Origin: Lachnospiraceae bacterium
GTDB lineage: Bacteria; Bacillota; Clostridia; Lachnospirales; Lachnospiraceae
NCBI GenBank assembly: GCA_021202075.1
Contig: JAJQDT010000028.1
Location: 1 to 45,155 of the forward strand
Reading direction: 5' to 3'
DNA length: 45,155 nt
Shown: one piece after another, positions 24,894 to 33,415 of the stretch
Numbering within the stretch: position 1 is the first letter of the stretch
How the letters are laid out: each line of letters starts with the position of its first letter
Program-made: the position numbers and the translations under genes
The notes under the pieces: generated by a model
Database searches by the model: none
The model's input: only the letters and a program-made list of their open reading frames with translations
Told to the model about the DNA's origin: nothing

Positions 24894-26348
24894 ATGGCGG
24901 CGACAAGAATCATACCTTTGCATATCAATAAGGGCAAGACTATTGCCAAAACGCTTGCAGACCGGACAGATTATTCGCAAAACGCGGATAAAACCGAAGA
25001 TGGCAAATATATCAGCACTTATGAGTGTGATCCGAAAACGGTAGACGAAGATTTTATGCTGTCGAAACGTCAGTACGAACACAGCACAGGGCGGCATCAA
25101 AAGAACGATGTGATTGCATATCAGATTCGCCAGTCCTTTAAGCCGGGGGAGGTCACGCCGGAGGAAGCAAACCGGATCGGCTACGAACTGGCAATGAGCT
25201 TCACGAAAGGGAAACACGCTTTCATCGTTGCCACGCATACGGACAGGCCGCACATTCACAATCATATCGTGTTTAATTCCACCACTCTGGATGGGAGCCG
25301 GAAGTTTAATAATTTCTATCTGTCTTTTATGGCGGTACGGCGAATTAGTGACCGGCTCTGCGTTAAGAATGGTCTTTCCATCATCGAAGCGCGGCCTTAC
25401 CGGGAGCAGCAAAAACGGACGACATATCCGAAGAAGGCAACTCACAGAGATGTGATCATTACAGCGATTGACACCGCCCTGCAGCAAAAACCGAAGGATT
25501 TTGAAGCACTTCTCAAGCTGCTTTCCGATGCCGGATACGAAATAAAACGTGGGAAGAATATTTCGCTGAAAGGTAAAGGCCAGAAACGTTTTATCCGCCT
25601 GCGTTCTTTGGGCGACGGCTATTCCGAGGAAGATCTTCGTGCGGTGTTGGCCGGGACAAAGGAGCATCAGCCCAGAAAGCGGGCAAAAGGCGCGAAAGAA
25701 AAGTCGTTTGCCGATGCACAGCCAAAGCTGCAGCTGCTGATTGATATTCAGGAGAAGATGGAGCAGGGGAAAGGCGCTGGATATGCTCGCTGGGCAAAGA
25801 CTTTCAATTTGAAGCAGATGGCGGAAGCTGTCTGCTTTATTAAGGAGCAGGGTGTTGATACCTTTGAGGAGCTGTCAGAAAAAACAGAAACGGCAGTCAC
25901 CCGGTTCAACGAGCTGTCTGATTCTATCAAGGCATCCGAGAGCCGGTTAGCAGAGATCGCTGCGCTGAAAAAGCACATCATCAACTATTCCAGAACCAAA
26001 GATGTCTATACCGCTTACCGAAAAGCCGGATACAGCAAGAAGTTTCTGGAGGAACATCGGGAAGAAATCGCCCTGCACAAAGCAGCAAAGGCAGCATTTG
26101 ACCAGCTTGATGCGAGTGAAGCAACCTCTCGCTCACAAAAAGGAACGGCAAAAAAGAAGATACCCACAATCAAGCAGCTCAATCAGGAATACGCACAGGT
26201 TCTCGCTGATAAGAAAAAAGCATATGCGGAATACCGCACTGCGAGAAAAACCATGCAGGATCTGCTGATTGCCAGAAAGACCGTGGAGACGATTCTGGAA
26301 GTGGACCATACAAAGATGGAGCAGAAGAAAAAAGAACAGACATTGTAA
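24894..26348 (+). CDS. MOBP-type relaxase
   Basis: 484 aa from ATG 24894 (AGAGGAGGTG site); an in-frame ATG at 24855 is less well supported. The N terminus ATRIIPLHINKGKTIAKTL with a Tyr near residue 23, and the histidine triad region HTDRPHIHNHIVF (H115, H120, H122, H124), are typical of VirD2-like relaxases of Tn1549-type elements. The C-terminal half (about 280-480) is a long charged coiled-coil region. It nicks oriT and stays bound to the transferred strand. It appears complete. With traG and virB4 broken, it could still mobilise the element if another ICE supplies the channel. Confidence 0.92.
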   Translation: MAATRIIPLHINKGKTIAKTLADRTDYSQNADKTEDGKYISTYECDPKTVDEDFMLSKRQYEHSTGRHQKNDVIAYQIRQSFKPGEVTPEEANRIGYELAMSFTKGKHAFIVATHTDRPHIHNHIVFNSTTLDGSRKFNNFYLSFMAVRRISDRLCVKNGLSIIEARPYREQQKRTTYPKKATHRDVIITAIDTALQQKPKDFEALLKLLSDAGYEIKRGKNISLKGKGQKRFIRLRSLGDGYSEEDLRAVLAGTKEHQPRKRAKGAKEKSFADAQPKLQLLIDIQEKMEQGKGAGYARWAKTFNLKQMAEAVCFIKEQGVDTFEELSEKTETAVTRFNELSDSIKASESRLAEIAALKKHIINYSRTKDVYTAYRKAGYSKKFLEEHREEIALHKAAKAAFDQLDASEATSRSQKGTAKKKIPTIKQLNQEYAQVLADKKKAYAEYRTARKTMQDLLIARKTVETILEVDHTKMEQKKKEQTL

Positions 26349-26357
26349 GCGTACACA

Positions 26358-26408
26358 GCCCGTGGTTGTCGAAAATCTAGTGTTTTCGGCGGCTGCGGGT
26401 CTTTTTTA
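26358..26408 (+). terminator. Terminator after the relaxase, family C copy 1
   Basis: AGCCCG at the left faces CTGCGGGT at the right, with inner CGAAAA/TTTTCG pairing, followed by CTTTTTTA. Very similar to the hairpin at 30058, including the lead-in TACACAGCCCGTGG. Confidence 0.8.
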
Positions 26409-26433
26409 TTATTCTGTAATTCGTCTTACGTGT

Positions 26434-26683
26434 TCAAAGGAAATCCACAAGCTGTGACCGCCGTGACGGAAGCCGCAGCTTCCGCAGGGCTTTTGCTTCG
26501 ATCTGTCGGATACGCTCCCTCGTGACATGGTACTGCGCGCCTATTTCCTCAAGAGTCCAAATTTTCCCATCAACAAACCCAAATCGAAGGCAGATTACAT
26601 TCCGCTCCCGTTCTGGCAGTGTATCCAATACTTTGCTCATTTCCTGCTGCAGCATATCTTCATGCGGCTGTGGGCTGTTATTG
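26434..26683 (-). pseudogene. Sigma-70 (RpoD-like) C-terminal fragment
   Basis: The minus strand reads [19 protein letters not shown], then [34 protein letters not shown] and a normal end. This is region 4 of a primary-type sigma factor (about 75-83 residues), with region 2 and the rest missing. The fragment starts exactly after the stop of the next gene upstream on the same strand (26684), so the 5' part was lost by deletion. A product from the internal ATG at 26655 would be 73 aa and could bind -35 elements, but no clear ribosome site is seen. Confidence 0.8.
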
Positions 26684-27439
26684 TCAATTGTTCATCTTTA
26701 TAATTTCTTTTGCACAGGATAAGGCGGCATCCATATCTGCTGAATTAAATAGGCACAGGTTCATACAAATATTATTTTCTGAATCCATCCATGTCACTAT
26801 GACATCAGAGGCTGAGCCATTTTCATATGCTGGCCCCCACTTTGTCATCTGAGAAAAATACAGAGTAATTCCTTCATATTGTTCTGTCTGTACGGTTCCA
26901 TAGCTATAGCTGTTGCTTCCGCCTGTGGAGCCATTTGGAGTCCATACATCATCTACATATGAAAAATAAGATTTCCAGTATGCATTTTTTGTTGTTCCAA
27001 TACTTACATCACAATACGTCTCAGAATTATCCAGATAATATGCCACGCTGGCTACTGTATACAATGGATTTGCCAATGCCTCTCTCCATGAAATTCCATG
27101 AGGAACTATTTTAAGCCATTGTGTTTTTTCGCTCATGGAAGCTGCCGCCAGCTGTTCAGGAAGTTCCAGGTCAAATTCGGACAGATATGTGGATGATGCC
27201 CGGTAAAACGCCCACATTCCATTTCCGGTCTGACCGGCATATACAGAAATACCAAGAGCGATCACTAATATCATAACCGGCACTGCCGCAAAAACTCTTC
27301 TCTTGTTTCCAGAGAAGCTAAACACGGTTTTGCGTTTCCTTATACTTTTTTTCTTTTTTAATTCTTCAAAAGTAGCTTCCGGTTCAGGAATGGTTTTTAC
27401 TATCCGGACTGCCATGTTTTCAAATTCTAAATTCGTCAT
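26684..27439 (-). CDS. Membrane-anchored partner of the ECF sigma factor (anti-sigma-like)
   Basis: 251 aa. A cytoplasmic part of about 46 residues, one membrane helix (about 48-67, [20 protein letters not shown]) and an extracellular domain of about 180 residues containing [13 protein letters not shown] and a DUF4367-like tail. It starts 2 bp after the stop of the ECF sigma gene, and the GAGGAGGAA that serves as its ribosome site is the string of terminal Glu codons of that gene. This one-sensor, one-sigma arrangement fits an anti-sigma factor that senses an envelope signal; binding to the sigma factor is inferred from context. Confidence 0.7.
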   Translation of the reverse strand: MTNLEFENMAVRIVKTIPEPEATFEELKKKKSIRKRKTVFSFSGNKRRVFAAVPVMILVIALGISVYAGQTGNGMWAFYRASSTYLSEFDLELPEQLAAASMSEKTQWLKIVPHGISWREALANPLYTVASVAYYLDNSETYCDVSIGTTKNAYWKSYFSYVDDVWTPNGSTGGSNSYSYGTVQTEQYEGITLYFSQMTKWGPAYENGSASDVIVTWMDSENNICMNLCLFNSADMDAALSCAKEIIKMNN

Positions 27440-27441
27440 TG

Positions 27442-27933
27442 TTATTCCTCCTCAAACATTTTACGTAGACTTTCGATTGCTCTTTCATACCGTTTTTTTA
27501 CGCTGTGTACAGAGCGATTCATAACCCGCGCAATTTCCTGGTGAGACAGTTGCCCTATTAGCTTTAAACGCACTATTTCACGATCCGGCTCTTTAAGCGC
27601 ATCAATCATGAGCAATAGCTCCCTCGTGCTTAAAACTGAATCTGTTACATTTGGATTATCTTCGGGCATCGTCTCAGGAATCCCGACTGTCTCATGTTTA
27701 TTGCGCCGAAACACATCCATGGCCAGATTCCTGGCTACCCGGAACAGCCAGACTTTTTCGGCTTTGTCATTTTGAAACCTGGGGTGCTTTTGCCAGGCTT
27801 TCAAAAAAACTTCCTGCATCAGATCCTCTGCCTGATAACGATCGCAAAGGATCGAAAAAAGGAAACGAAATAAATCGGTACTATACCTCAAATACAGTAT
27901 CTCTATCCAACTATCCTGATCATCTTCCTTCAT
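27442..27933 (-). CDS. ECF-type RNA polymerase sigma factor
   Basis: 163 aa. The start at 27933 (minus strand) is chosen because GGGTGAGGTG stands just before it; an upstream in-frame ATG at 27987 lacks a site. Region 2 is seen in ILYLRYSTDLFRFLFSIL and AEDLMQEVFLKAWQ, region 4 in LSHQEIARVMNRSVHSVKKR. It directs RNA polymerase to a small regulon, normally including its own operon. It is paired with the membrane protein encoded right behind it. Confidence 0.9.
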   Translation of the reverse strand: MKEDDQDSWIEILYLRYSTDLFRFLFSILCDRYQAEDLMQEVFLKAWQKHPRFQNDKAEKVWLFRVARNLAMDVFRRNKHETVGIPETMPEDNPNVTDSVLSTRELLLMIDALKEPDREIVRLKLIGQLSHQEIARVMNRSVHSVKKRYERAIESLRKMFEEE

Positions 27934-28224
27934 TTTTCTCACCTCACCCGTTTTAGAATCAAAAGTCAGCAGAAAAGCCCCTTTCATAATTATAAACGTT
28001 TGGCAGACAATAAAAGCGACAAAAAAATATCATTATTGTCGAACCGTGTCAATGACCGATACTGGCTGCAGCACGGATATTTTGCTGCGTTGCTAATTGC
28101 ACATTGTCCGTCATTTGTCTGTGGAAGAACCGAAAGATTTGTGGTAGGATTGCATAACGAAAGAACCGGGACACAATATAATAGGTATTGAGTCTATTGT
28201 AGCTTTGAAGGAAGATGATCGAGA

Positions 28225-29277
28225 ATGAAAAAAGGAACAAAGAGATTTATTGCTGCCGCCCTTGGAGCAGCAACAGGAACAGCAGCAGTGAGGGCCGTGC
28301 ATAATACATCAAAAAATATGGCTGACATGGCAATGAACAGGGAATTGCCTGAAACAGCCAGCCAGTCCAAACAGGAGGTATCAGGTTCTGCCAAAGATCA
28401 GGAGCTGGAGAACGGGAAGAATGCAGCAGCGGAGCGTCTGCGAAACAGTGAATATAAAACGGTTGAAATCACCGCTCATGACGGCATCCGCCTGACCGGG
28501 CATTTTCATCTGGTGGAGAATCCGAAAAGAACAGTAATCGCGGTTCATGGGTGGAGATCTTCGTGGGCGAGAGAATTTGGTCTGATCGCGGATTTTCTAT
28601 ATGAGAATGGATGTAATGTCCTTTATATCGAGCAGCGGGCGCATGGAGAAAGCGATGGCGAGTATATCGGTTTTGGCTTACTGGAACGTTTTGATCTGCT
28701 GGAATGGATAGACTGGGTAAATGCGCAGGGAAGTGCGCAGGGTAATGTGCAGGGAAAGTCGCAAGAAGATTCGCAGGTAAACTCGCAGAATCAGGCTTTA
28801 TCAGCACTTCCAATTTATCTGTTCGGACTGTCCATGGGTGCGGCGACCGTACTAATGACCGCCGGAGAGAGTCTGCCGGAGAACGTCCATGGAGTGATCG
28901 CGGATTCGGGATATACCTCACCGCATGATGAGTGGAAGCACGTAGCGGAGAACAATCTGCATTATCACTACAAACTGATGGAGAAGTACGTGGATAAGCT
29001 GACTATGGAACGGATTGGTTTTACTTCGGATGAATATTCCGCCATACAGGCCATGCAGGAATGCAGAACACCGGTGCTGTTTATCCATGGGACGGACGAT
29101 ACCTTTGTGCCGATTGAAATGACCTACGAGAACTACAAAGCCTGTGCAGCCCCGAAGCGGCTGCTGGTCGTACCGGGGGCAGGACACTGCCAAAGCTATC
29201 TGCTGGAGCAGGAGCGGTATGAGGAAGAACTGCTGCGGTTCTGGCAGGAATTTGATAAGGTGGATGCTGATTCATGA
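28225..29277 (+). CDS. Alpha/beta hydrolase
   Basis: 350 aa. The N terminus has a hydrophobic stretch (residues 8-22) that may be a membrane anchor or uncleaved signal. The alpha/beta-hydrolase core runs from about 75 to 345: oxyanion region AVHGWRSS, nucleophile elbow GLSMGAA, acid in HGTDDTFVP and histidine in GAGHCQSY. A Gln/Ser/Asn-rich insert (about 172-195, repeats of the type AQGSAQGNVQGKSQ) sits before the nucleophile strand and looks like slipped repeats. It resembles Firmicutes extracellular or membrane-bound esterases of the BAAT/YqkD kind; the substrate is unknown. The stop overlaps the following PAP2 start (ATGA). Confidence 0.85.
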   Translation: MKKGTKRFIAAALGAATGTAAVRAVHNTSKNMADMAMNRELPETASQSKQEVSGSAKDQELENGKNAAAERLRNSEYKTVEITAHDGIRLTGHFHLVENPKRTVIAVHGWRSSWAREFGLIADFLYENGCNVLYIEQRAHGESDGEYIGFGLLERFDLLEWIDWVNAQGSAQGNVQGKSQEDSQVNSQNQALSALPIYLFGLSMGAATVLMTAGESLPENVHGVIADSGYTSPHDEWKHVAENNLHYHYKLMEKYVDKLTMERIGFTSDEYSAIQAMQECRTPVLFIHGTDDTFVPIEMTYENYKACAAPKRLLVVPGAGHCQSYLLEQERYEEELLRFWQEFDKVDADS

Positions 29278-30022
29278 AAAAGGGAAAAATCGAAATTCTG
29301 ATAGAGTGGATTGCAGGACATAAATACTGCTACGCTATGCTGTACCTGGTGTTTTATCTGGTGGTGTTCTTCGCACTCGACTTTACGATGGAGTCGAAAT
29401 ATATTCTGCACTGTGCGCTGGACGACCGGATTCCATTCTGCGAATATTTTATCGTATTCTATTTTGCGTGGTATCCGGCGTTCTTCCTGTCACTCGTGTG
29501 GTATATGCTGCGTGATAAAGAGGATTTTCAGCAGCTTTGGTTTATCATGTTTAACGGGATTACGTTCTGCCTGATCTGCTATGTGCTGTTCCCCAATGGG
29601 CTAAATCTCCGGGAAGAAGTACCGAACAGGAATATTTTCTGTGTGCTGGTAAATCTTGTGCGCGGGAGTGCCAGTCAAACGCGAAGCGTTTTTGCATGAC
29701 TGGCACGATTTGCCGCCGAACGTAGTGAGGGGGCGTTTCCCGTGTGGATGCTGCGGTCAATGTATGCCCGTCGATTCATGTGTCTTCGTCCGTTTCCATT
29801 GCGTTGGTGACTGCGAAGTCAAAGCTGTTTCAGGAGCGTAAAGACTGCAGGGCAGTTATCATACTGCTGATGATTCTGATCAGCATTTCTACGCTGTTTG
29901 TGAAGCAGCATTCGGTTATAGATGTAGTATGCGGCGCGGCGGTAAGTCTTGTTCTGTATGTGATCGCGTATTATACGAACTGGAGAAAGCTGCTGAAAGG
30001 CAAATTAAAAGTGCTTCTCTAA
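29274..30022 (+). pseudogene. PAP2-type membrane phosphatase gene split by a structured insertion
   Basis: Codons up to VNLVR (ending 29663) encode the N-terminal membrane half (MKKGKIEILIEWIAGHKYCY, LFPNGLNLREEVPNRN). The homologous continuation VDAAVNVCPSIHVSSS starts at 29744 in another frame and ends with the KQHSVIDVVCG motif. CPSIH and HSVID are the two histidine motifs of PAP2/inositol-phosphotransferase-like enzymes. The intervening 80 bp (29664-29743) is family B element copy 1. It shifts the frame, so a ribosome would stop at 29697-29699. The gene overlaps the hydrolase by 4 bp, so the operon's second product is lost unless the insertion is bypassed. Confidence 0.9.
29664..29740 (+). 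repeat. Structured insertion element, family B copy 1
   Basis: It begins GGGAGTGCC and ends GGCGTTTCC; as RNA these ends can pair over 9 positions with G-U pairs. The central outer stem GTGCCAGTC (29668-29676) pairs with GACTGGCAC (29698-29706) and encloses AAACGC-GAA-GCGTTT (29677-29691). A third segment has GCCGCC facing GGGCG. It interrupts the PAP2 gene. The relative at 34721 keeps the inner hairpin but has a different, still paired outer stem. Confidence 0.8.
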
Positions 30023-30057
30023 TATAGAGCCGGGGCGAACAAATGCTTTATTTGTAC

Positions 30058-30115
30058 ACAGCCCGTGGCCTGCCGAAAATCCCTTCAATTTTTCGACAGC
30101 TGCGGGCTGTTTTTA
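30058..30115 (+). terminator. Terminator, family C copy 2
   Basis: ACAGCCCG (30058-30065) pairs with CGGGCTGT (30103-30110), with inner CGAAAA/TTTTCG, followed by TTTTA. It ends the hydrolase operon and could also serve the opposing nitrilase gene. Confidence 0.8.
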
Positions 30116-30170
30116 GTGGATGGCACTGTTGAGATAATTGTAAAAATGTTTGTTAAATTATTATATGGGT

Positions 30171-31175
30171 CTATTTTGCTTCATCGCATTTTTGGATACA
30201 CTCATATTTAATTGATGAAGATGATGGCTCTCCAATAAAAGAAACTACCGGACAAGGAGTCCTGTTGACTGTCATAGATAATGTTTTATTCGAGTAATGC
30301 CCTGCAGGGTCAATCTGATATTTACAGTCAACTATTTTTTCAAGATCAATCTGCGCGTAAACGATTCCTTCGGTATCTCTCGGCAGCTTTTCTGTGAGAA
30401 TTTTTCCGTTTGGTCCGATAATACACGCATCACCGCCGCCGAATTCAACAAATGCTTCATAAGGCGGAAGTTTTCCCATTTTTTCATATATTTCCTGCGT
30501 ATGTATCTGTGTGCAGCTGATGACATATGACTGTGTGGCCAAAGCATAATATCTTGCTGAAATTTCATTTGGCTGCTCTGAAGTCAAGGCTTCATCACCT
30601 GGCACGAAACAAGGCCACGAAGCCACATGAACCTGTTCATTCTGCGCATTCATTGCCTGAATATTTAACGGAATCCAATGCTCCCAGCACTGAAGACCTC
30701 CGAGACGGCCGATTTCAGTATCAAATACTGGCATCATACTCGCTTCTCCGTCTCCCCAAATCAGCCGTTCTCCACCCGATGGTTTCATCTTTCGGTGCTT
30801 TCCAATTAAATCGCCCAGCGGATTAAACCAAAGCTGAGTAAGGTAGAGGGAACCGCCTTCTTTTTCGCTGACTGAAATACAAACATAGATGTTGTTTTGA
30901 CGGGCGCATTCACTTAATTTTTTGACAAGTGGTCCGGGTATTTCAACAGCATTTTCCATAAGCTGCTGCTGCAGCGGAGAACCGGAAATCGGATCGGTAA
31001 GCCAGACCCACCATGGGTATCCGGAAATAAATCCTTCGGGGAAACCGATTAGTTTTGCCCCATTTGCTGCTGCTTCCGAAATCAGTTCACATGCTTTTTC
31101 AGTTGTTGCTTCCGCATCGAGAAATACGGGAGCTGCCTGCACGGCTGCGGCCTTAAAATTTGGATATTTTTTCAT
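30171..31175 (-). CDS. Nitrilase (carbon-nitrogen hydrolase family)
   Basis: 334 aa. The start at 31175 (minus strand) follows AGGAGGAGGCGC; the longer frame from 31214 lacks a site. The catalytic triad is visible: Glu47 in FPEGF, Lys129 in KHRKMKP, Cys163 in GGLQCWEHW. The length and the LQCWEHW signature place it with true nitrilases and cyanide-hydrolysing enzymes rather than amidases; these convert nitriles to carboxylic acids and ammonia in the cytoplasm. It is transcribed away from two LysR regulators. Family A copy 2 lies in its 5' leader, ending about 15 bp before the ribosome site. Nitrilases are uncommon in this type of anaerobe. Confidence 0.9.
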   Translation of the reverse strand: MKKYPNFKAAAVQAAPVFLDAEATTEKACELISEAAANGAKLIGFPEGFISGYPWWVWLTDPISGSPLQQQLMENAVEIPGPLVKKLSECARQNNIYVCISVSEKEGGSLYLTQLWFNPLGDLIGKHRKMKPSGGERLIWGDGEASMMPVFDTEIGRLGGLQCWEHWIPLNIQAMNAQNEQVHVASWPCFVPGDEALTSEQPNEISARYYALATQSYVISCTQIHTQEIYEKMGKLPPYEAFVEFGGGDACIIGPNGKILTEKLPRDTEGIVYAQIDLEKIVDCKYQIDPAGHYSNKTLSMTVNRTPCPVVSFIGEPSSSSIKYECIQKCDEAK

Positions 31176-31196
31176 TTTGCGCCTCCTCCTGATAAT

Positions 31197-31282
31197 CGGA
31201 TAGGGGAACGCCATTCTCTCCTATCCGCCGTGTGAGCCGGGTGCGGCTTTAGCCGCAAATTTCCCTGCCCGGCTCTGTGCAT
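31197..31282 (+). repeat. Structured intergenic repeat, family A copy 2
   Basis: Hairpin 1 is CGGATAGG (31197-31204) with CCTATCCG (31220-31227). Hairpin 2 has outer stem GAGCCGGG (31234-31241) with CCCGGCTC (31268-31275), inner GCGGC-TTTA-GCCGC (31243-31256), unpaired AAATTTCCCTG, and a TGTGCAT end. The stem sequences differ from copy 1 but pair perfectly. Relative to the nitrilase it lies antisense in the leader. Confidence 0.8.
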
Positions 31283-31284
31283 AA

Positions 31285-31319
31285 AAAAAGCGCCATTCCC
31301 GCATTGGAATGACGCCTTT
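31285..31319 (+). terminator. Hairpin next to family A copy 2, possible bidirectional terminator
   Basis: AAAGCG-CC-ATTCC faces GGAAT-GA-CGC-C-TTT, with A and T runs on both sides. It lies between the divergent nitrilase and LysR genes, upstream of both, which is an unusual place for a terminator. The remainder of the 311-bp gap (31176-31486) holds the repeat and a dyad at 31385. Confidence 0.5.
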
Positions 31320-31384
31320 GTCGTTGTTGATACATTATATAGGCGTGTTGGCATAAACGTCAATCAGAATTTTTATTTATGCTG

Positions 31385-31400
31385 TCAACAAAAAGGTTGA
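31385..31400 (+). promoter_or_regulatory. Possible LysR operator between nitrilase and lysR
   Basis: Dyad TCAAC-AAAAAG-GTTGA in the divergent intergenic region. LysR proteins bind T-N11-A type dyads in exactly such positions. The exact spacing differs from the classic form, so this is a candidate only. Confidence 0.35.
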
Positions 31401-31486
31401 TTATAAAAAAGCGACATGGCATAATGTGATTTGATGAAAAGAGAGAAAATATAGCTTGATTTTAATAAAAATATCAGGAGGCTGAT

Positions 31487-32374
31487 ATGAACAGGAGACA
31501 ATTAACGTATTTTGTTACAGTATTTGACAGCAAAAGCATGAAAGATGCTGCCCAGTCTCTCATGATCTCACCACAGGGGCTAAGTAAAACAATTATTGCA
31601 CTGGAAAATGAATTGGGCAGGAAACTTTTTGAACGATCAAATAATGGGATGACACCAACTGCATATGGCAGAAAGTTTAAGCTCCATGCGCAGAAAGTAT
31701 TAAGAGCATATGAAGAGATTGAACAGGATATGGCACTAAACAACGAAAACAAGGAAATATTTAATGTTGTTTCGACTTATGACTTTATATGTTTGTTAAA
31801 TATAGACTTTATACAAAGATTCTATGAACAGAACCCTGGTGTACAGCTGAATCTGGTAGAAATGACGGATAGGCCGGCGATTGAAAAACTGGCCAGAAAT
31901 GAGGTTGAACTTGCAATCCTGCCTTCTCCTTTGGATACGACTTTATTTACCGGAGAGAAGATATTCTCAGCCCGGCATTGCCTGATTATAAATAACAGCA
32001 ACCCATTGAGCCAAAAAGAATTTATCCAATATTCAGATCTTACCGGCCAGCCACTTGCATTAAAGGGCAGAGAATATGTTATGTATAGTGGGAACATCAA
32101 CCGTTTTTTGTCACAGGGCGTGAATCCATCTGTTTTTATGGAAACATCCAGCGACTCGCTTATTGCGGATCTGGCAGAAAAAAATCTTGCGATAGGAGTA
32201 TCTCTTGATTATGTTGCGGAAGCTGATCCTCGTCCGAATACAACAATAAGCTTGTTTGCTGATGAGACGTGCTGCAGGACACTATATTTGGCTCAACCAA
32301 TACATTCTGTGTTGAGTAAGACTGCCTCTTCCTTTAAGGAATTGATTAAGGATTATTTTAATGAGCTGGAATAA
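31487..32374 (+). CDS. LysR-family transcriptional regulator 1
   Basis: 295 aa, ATG 31487 after AGGAGG. An N-terminal winged helix-turn-helix (QLTYFVTVFDSKSMKDAAQS, then SPQGLSKTIIALENELGRK, LFERSNNGM) and a periplasmic-binding-like effector domain from about residue 90. It is divergent from the nitrilase and so a likely regulator of it. It is followed by a second, related lysR after 54 bp. The effector is unknown. Confidence 0.92.
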   Translation: MNRRQLTYFVTVFDSKSMKDAAQSLMISPQGLSKTIIALENELGRKLFERSNNGMTPTAYGRKFKLHAQKVLRAYEEIEQDMALNNENKEIFNVVSTYDFICLLNIDFIQRFYEQNPGVQLNLVEMTDRPAIEKLARNEVELAILPSPLDTTLFTGEKIFSARHCLIINNSNPLSQKEFIQYSDLTGQPLALKGREYVMYSGNINRFLSQGVNPSVFMETSSDSLIADLAEKNLAIGVSLDYVAEADPRPNTTISLFADETCCRTLYLAQPIHSVLSKTASSFKELIKDYFNELE

Positions 32375-32428
32375 CAGGCATTGGAATGGATTCATCTGAA
32401 TGTGGTGTTATAAAACAGGGGGACAATC

Positions 32429-33304
32429 ATGAACCAGAATTTATTAAATATATTTGTAGCTTTATATGAGTGTGGAAGTATGCATAAAGCGGCTGAATAT
32501 CTGTATATTTCTCAGCAGGGAATCAGTAAAAGCATTCTTTCTCTGGAAGAAGAATTTGATGTGAAGCTTTTTGAACGCTCCAATGCCGGCGTGAAGCCTA
32601 CATTGGCAGGGGATATTCTGTATCAGGATGCGTTAAAATTCAGAGACCAGTACAGTTCTCTATGCCGGAAGATGAAAGACGCAAAATCCGGCAAACAGGT
32701 ACTCTCTTTGGCCTGTGCATATGGGACGATGTACCGCCTGTATCCGGTTTTGAAGGATTTTGAACGGCATAACCCGAAGTGCTCTGTCCGCTGGCAGGAA
32801 CTGACAGATACCGAAGTGGAAAAGAAGATTCTACAGGAGCAGGCAGACCTTGCTGTTAATGTCAGCGGTCTGCAGCGGGAGTATGTGAAATTTGTCCCGC
32901 TTTATTCCTGCAAGGTTTGCCTGCTGGTATATGAAGGTCATCCGCTATATCACGCAGAAACCATACGATTTCAGGATTTGCAGGGGGAAAGGATTGTTAT
33001 TGAAGGAGAGCAGTTTCGTATCTATTCTCTGTTTCGCACGCTCTGTGAAAGGGCAAATGTTTATCCGGAGATCATTGCCGAAACTGCAGAGATTGGTTTT
33101 TGCCAGCATATGGCCGAGATGCAGGAAGGGCTGGCTGTTACGATCGATTTTATAGCGCAGGAGCGAAAATTGTCCGGTGTACGGGCAATTCCATTTGAAG
33201 AACCGGAGTTTTTCTGGCAAATAGGTCTGGAATTCCTTGACGGCAGAAAGAAGAGCGATGAAGTGGAACAGCTGATTCGCTTTATTCAAAAGAGCTTTTC
33301 GTGA
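32429..33304 (+). CDS. LysR-family transcriptional regulator 2
   Basis: 291 aa, ATG 32429 after AGGGGGAC. The HTH region (YECGSMHKAAEYLYISQQG, then SKSILSLEEEFDVKLFERS) closely parallels the upstream LysR (both have QQG/PQG-LSK motifs and LFERSN), which suggests an old tandem duplication. The effector domains have diverged more. It precedes the alcohol dehydrogenase by 111 bp. Confidence 0.92.
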   Translation: MNQNLLNIFVALYECGSMHKAAEYLYISQQGISKSILSLEEEFDVKLFERSNAGVKPTLAGDILYQDALKFRDQYSSLCRKMKDAKSGKQVLSLACAYGTMYRLYPVLKDFERHNPKCSVRWQELTDTEVEKKILQEQADLAVNVSGLQREYVKFVPLYSCKVCLLVYEGHPLYHAETIRFQDLQGERIVIEGEQFRIYSLFRTLCERANVYPEIIAETAEIGFCQHMAEMQEGLAVTIDFIAQERKLSGVRAIPFEEPEFFWQIGLEFLDGRKKSDEVEQLIRFIQKSFS

Positions 33305-33314
33305 CAATGGATAG

Positions 33315-33346
33315 TTGACACCCGACAAACAGAATCTGTTATACAG
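33315..33346 (+). promoter_or_regulatory. Promoter and overlapping dyads before the alcohol dehydrogenase
   Basis: -35 TTGACA (33315-33320) and a -10 within TGTTATACA (33337-33345). Two palindromes overlap it: ACAGAATCTGT (33329-33339) and CTGTTATACAG (33336-33346). This fits control by one of the two LysR proteins. Confidence 0.5.
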
Positions 33347-33415
33347 GATGGGGAAATCGTGTTAAATTATTAACATAGATAAAATCCATGTCAGTCTATG
33401 TTGAGGAGGGCACCT

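Larger units (their letters stand above)
80..26410 (+). mobile_element. Degenerate Tn1549-like integrative and conjugative element
   Basis: The gene order is that of Firmicutes ICEs of the Tn1549/CTn type: small Cys-rich protein, replication initiator, DnaC-like loader, ParA/ParB, TraG/VirD4, surface adhesin, Maff2, VirB6, PrgI, VirB4, helicase-methylase, MobC, relaxase. All genes lie on the plus strand. Two deletion joints (about 3625 and about 16910) cut traG, parB, virB4 and the helicase, and remove whatever lay between them. In this family that usually includes a PcfB-like protein, an NlpC/P60 lytic enzyme and a topoisomerase. No integrase or excisionase is present in the window. The ends given are approximate: the left edge follows the tRNA and the right edge is the terminator after the relaxase. 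Confidence 0.75.

Noticed and set aside
29560..29841. Small frames over the family B insertion
   Set aside because: They arise from the insertion itself; the split PAP2 gene explains the coding signal.
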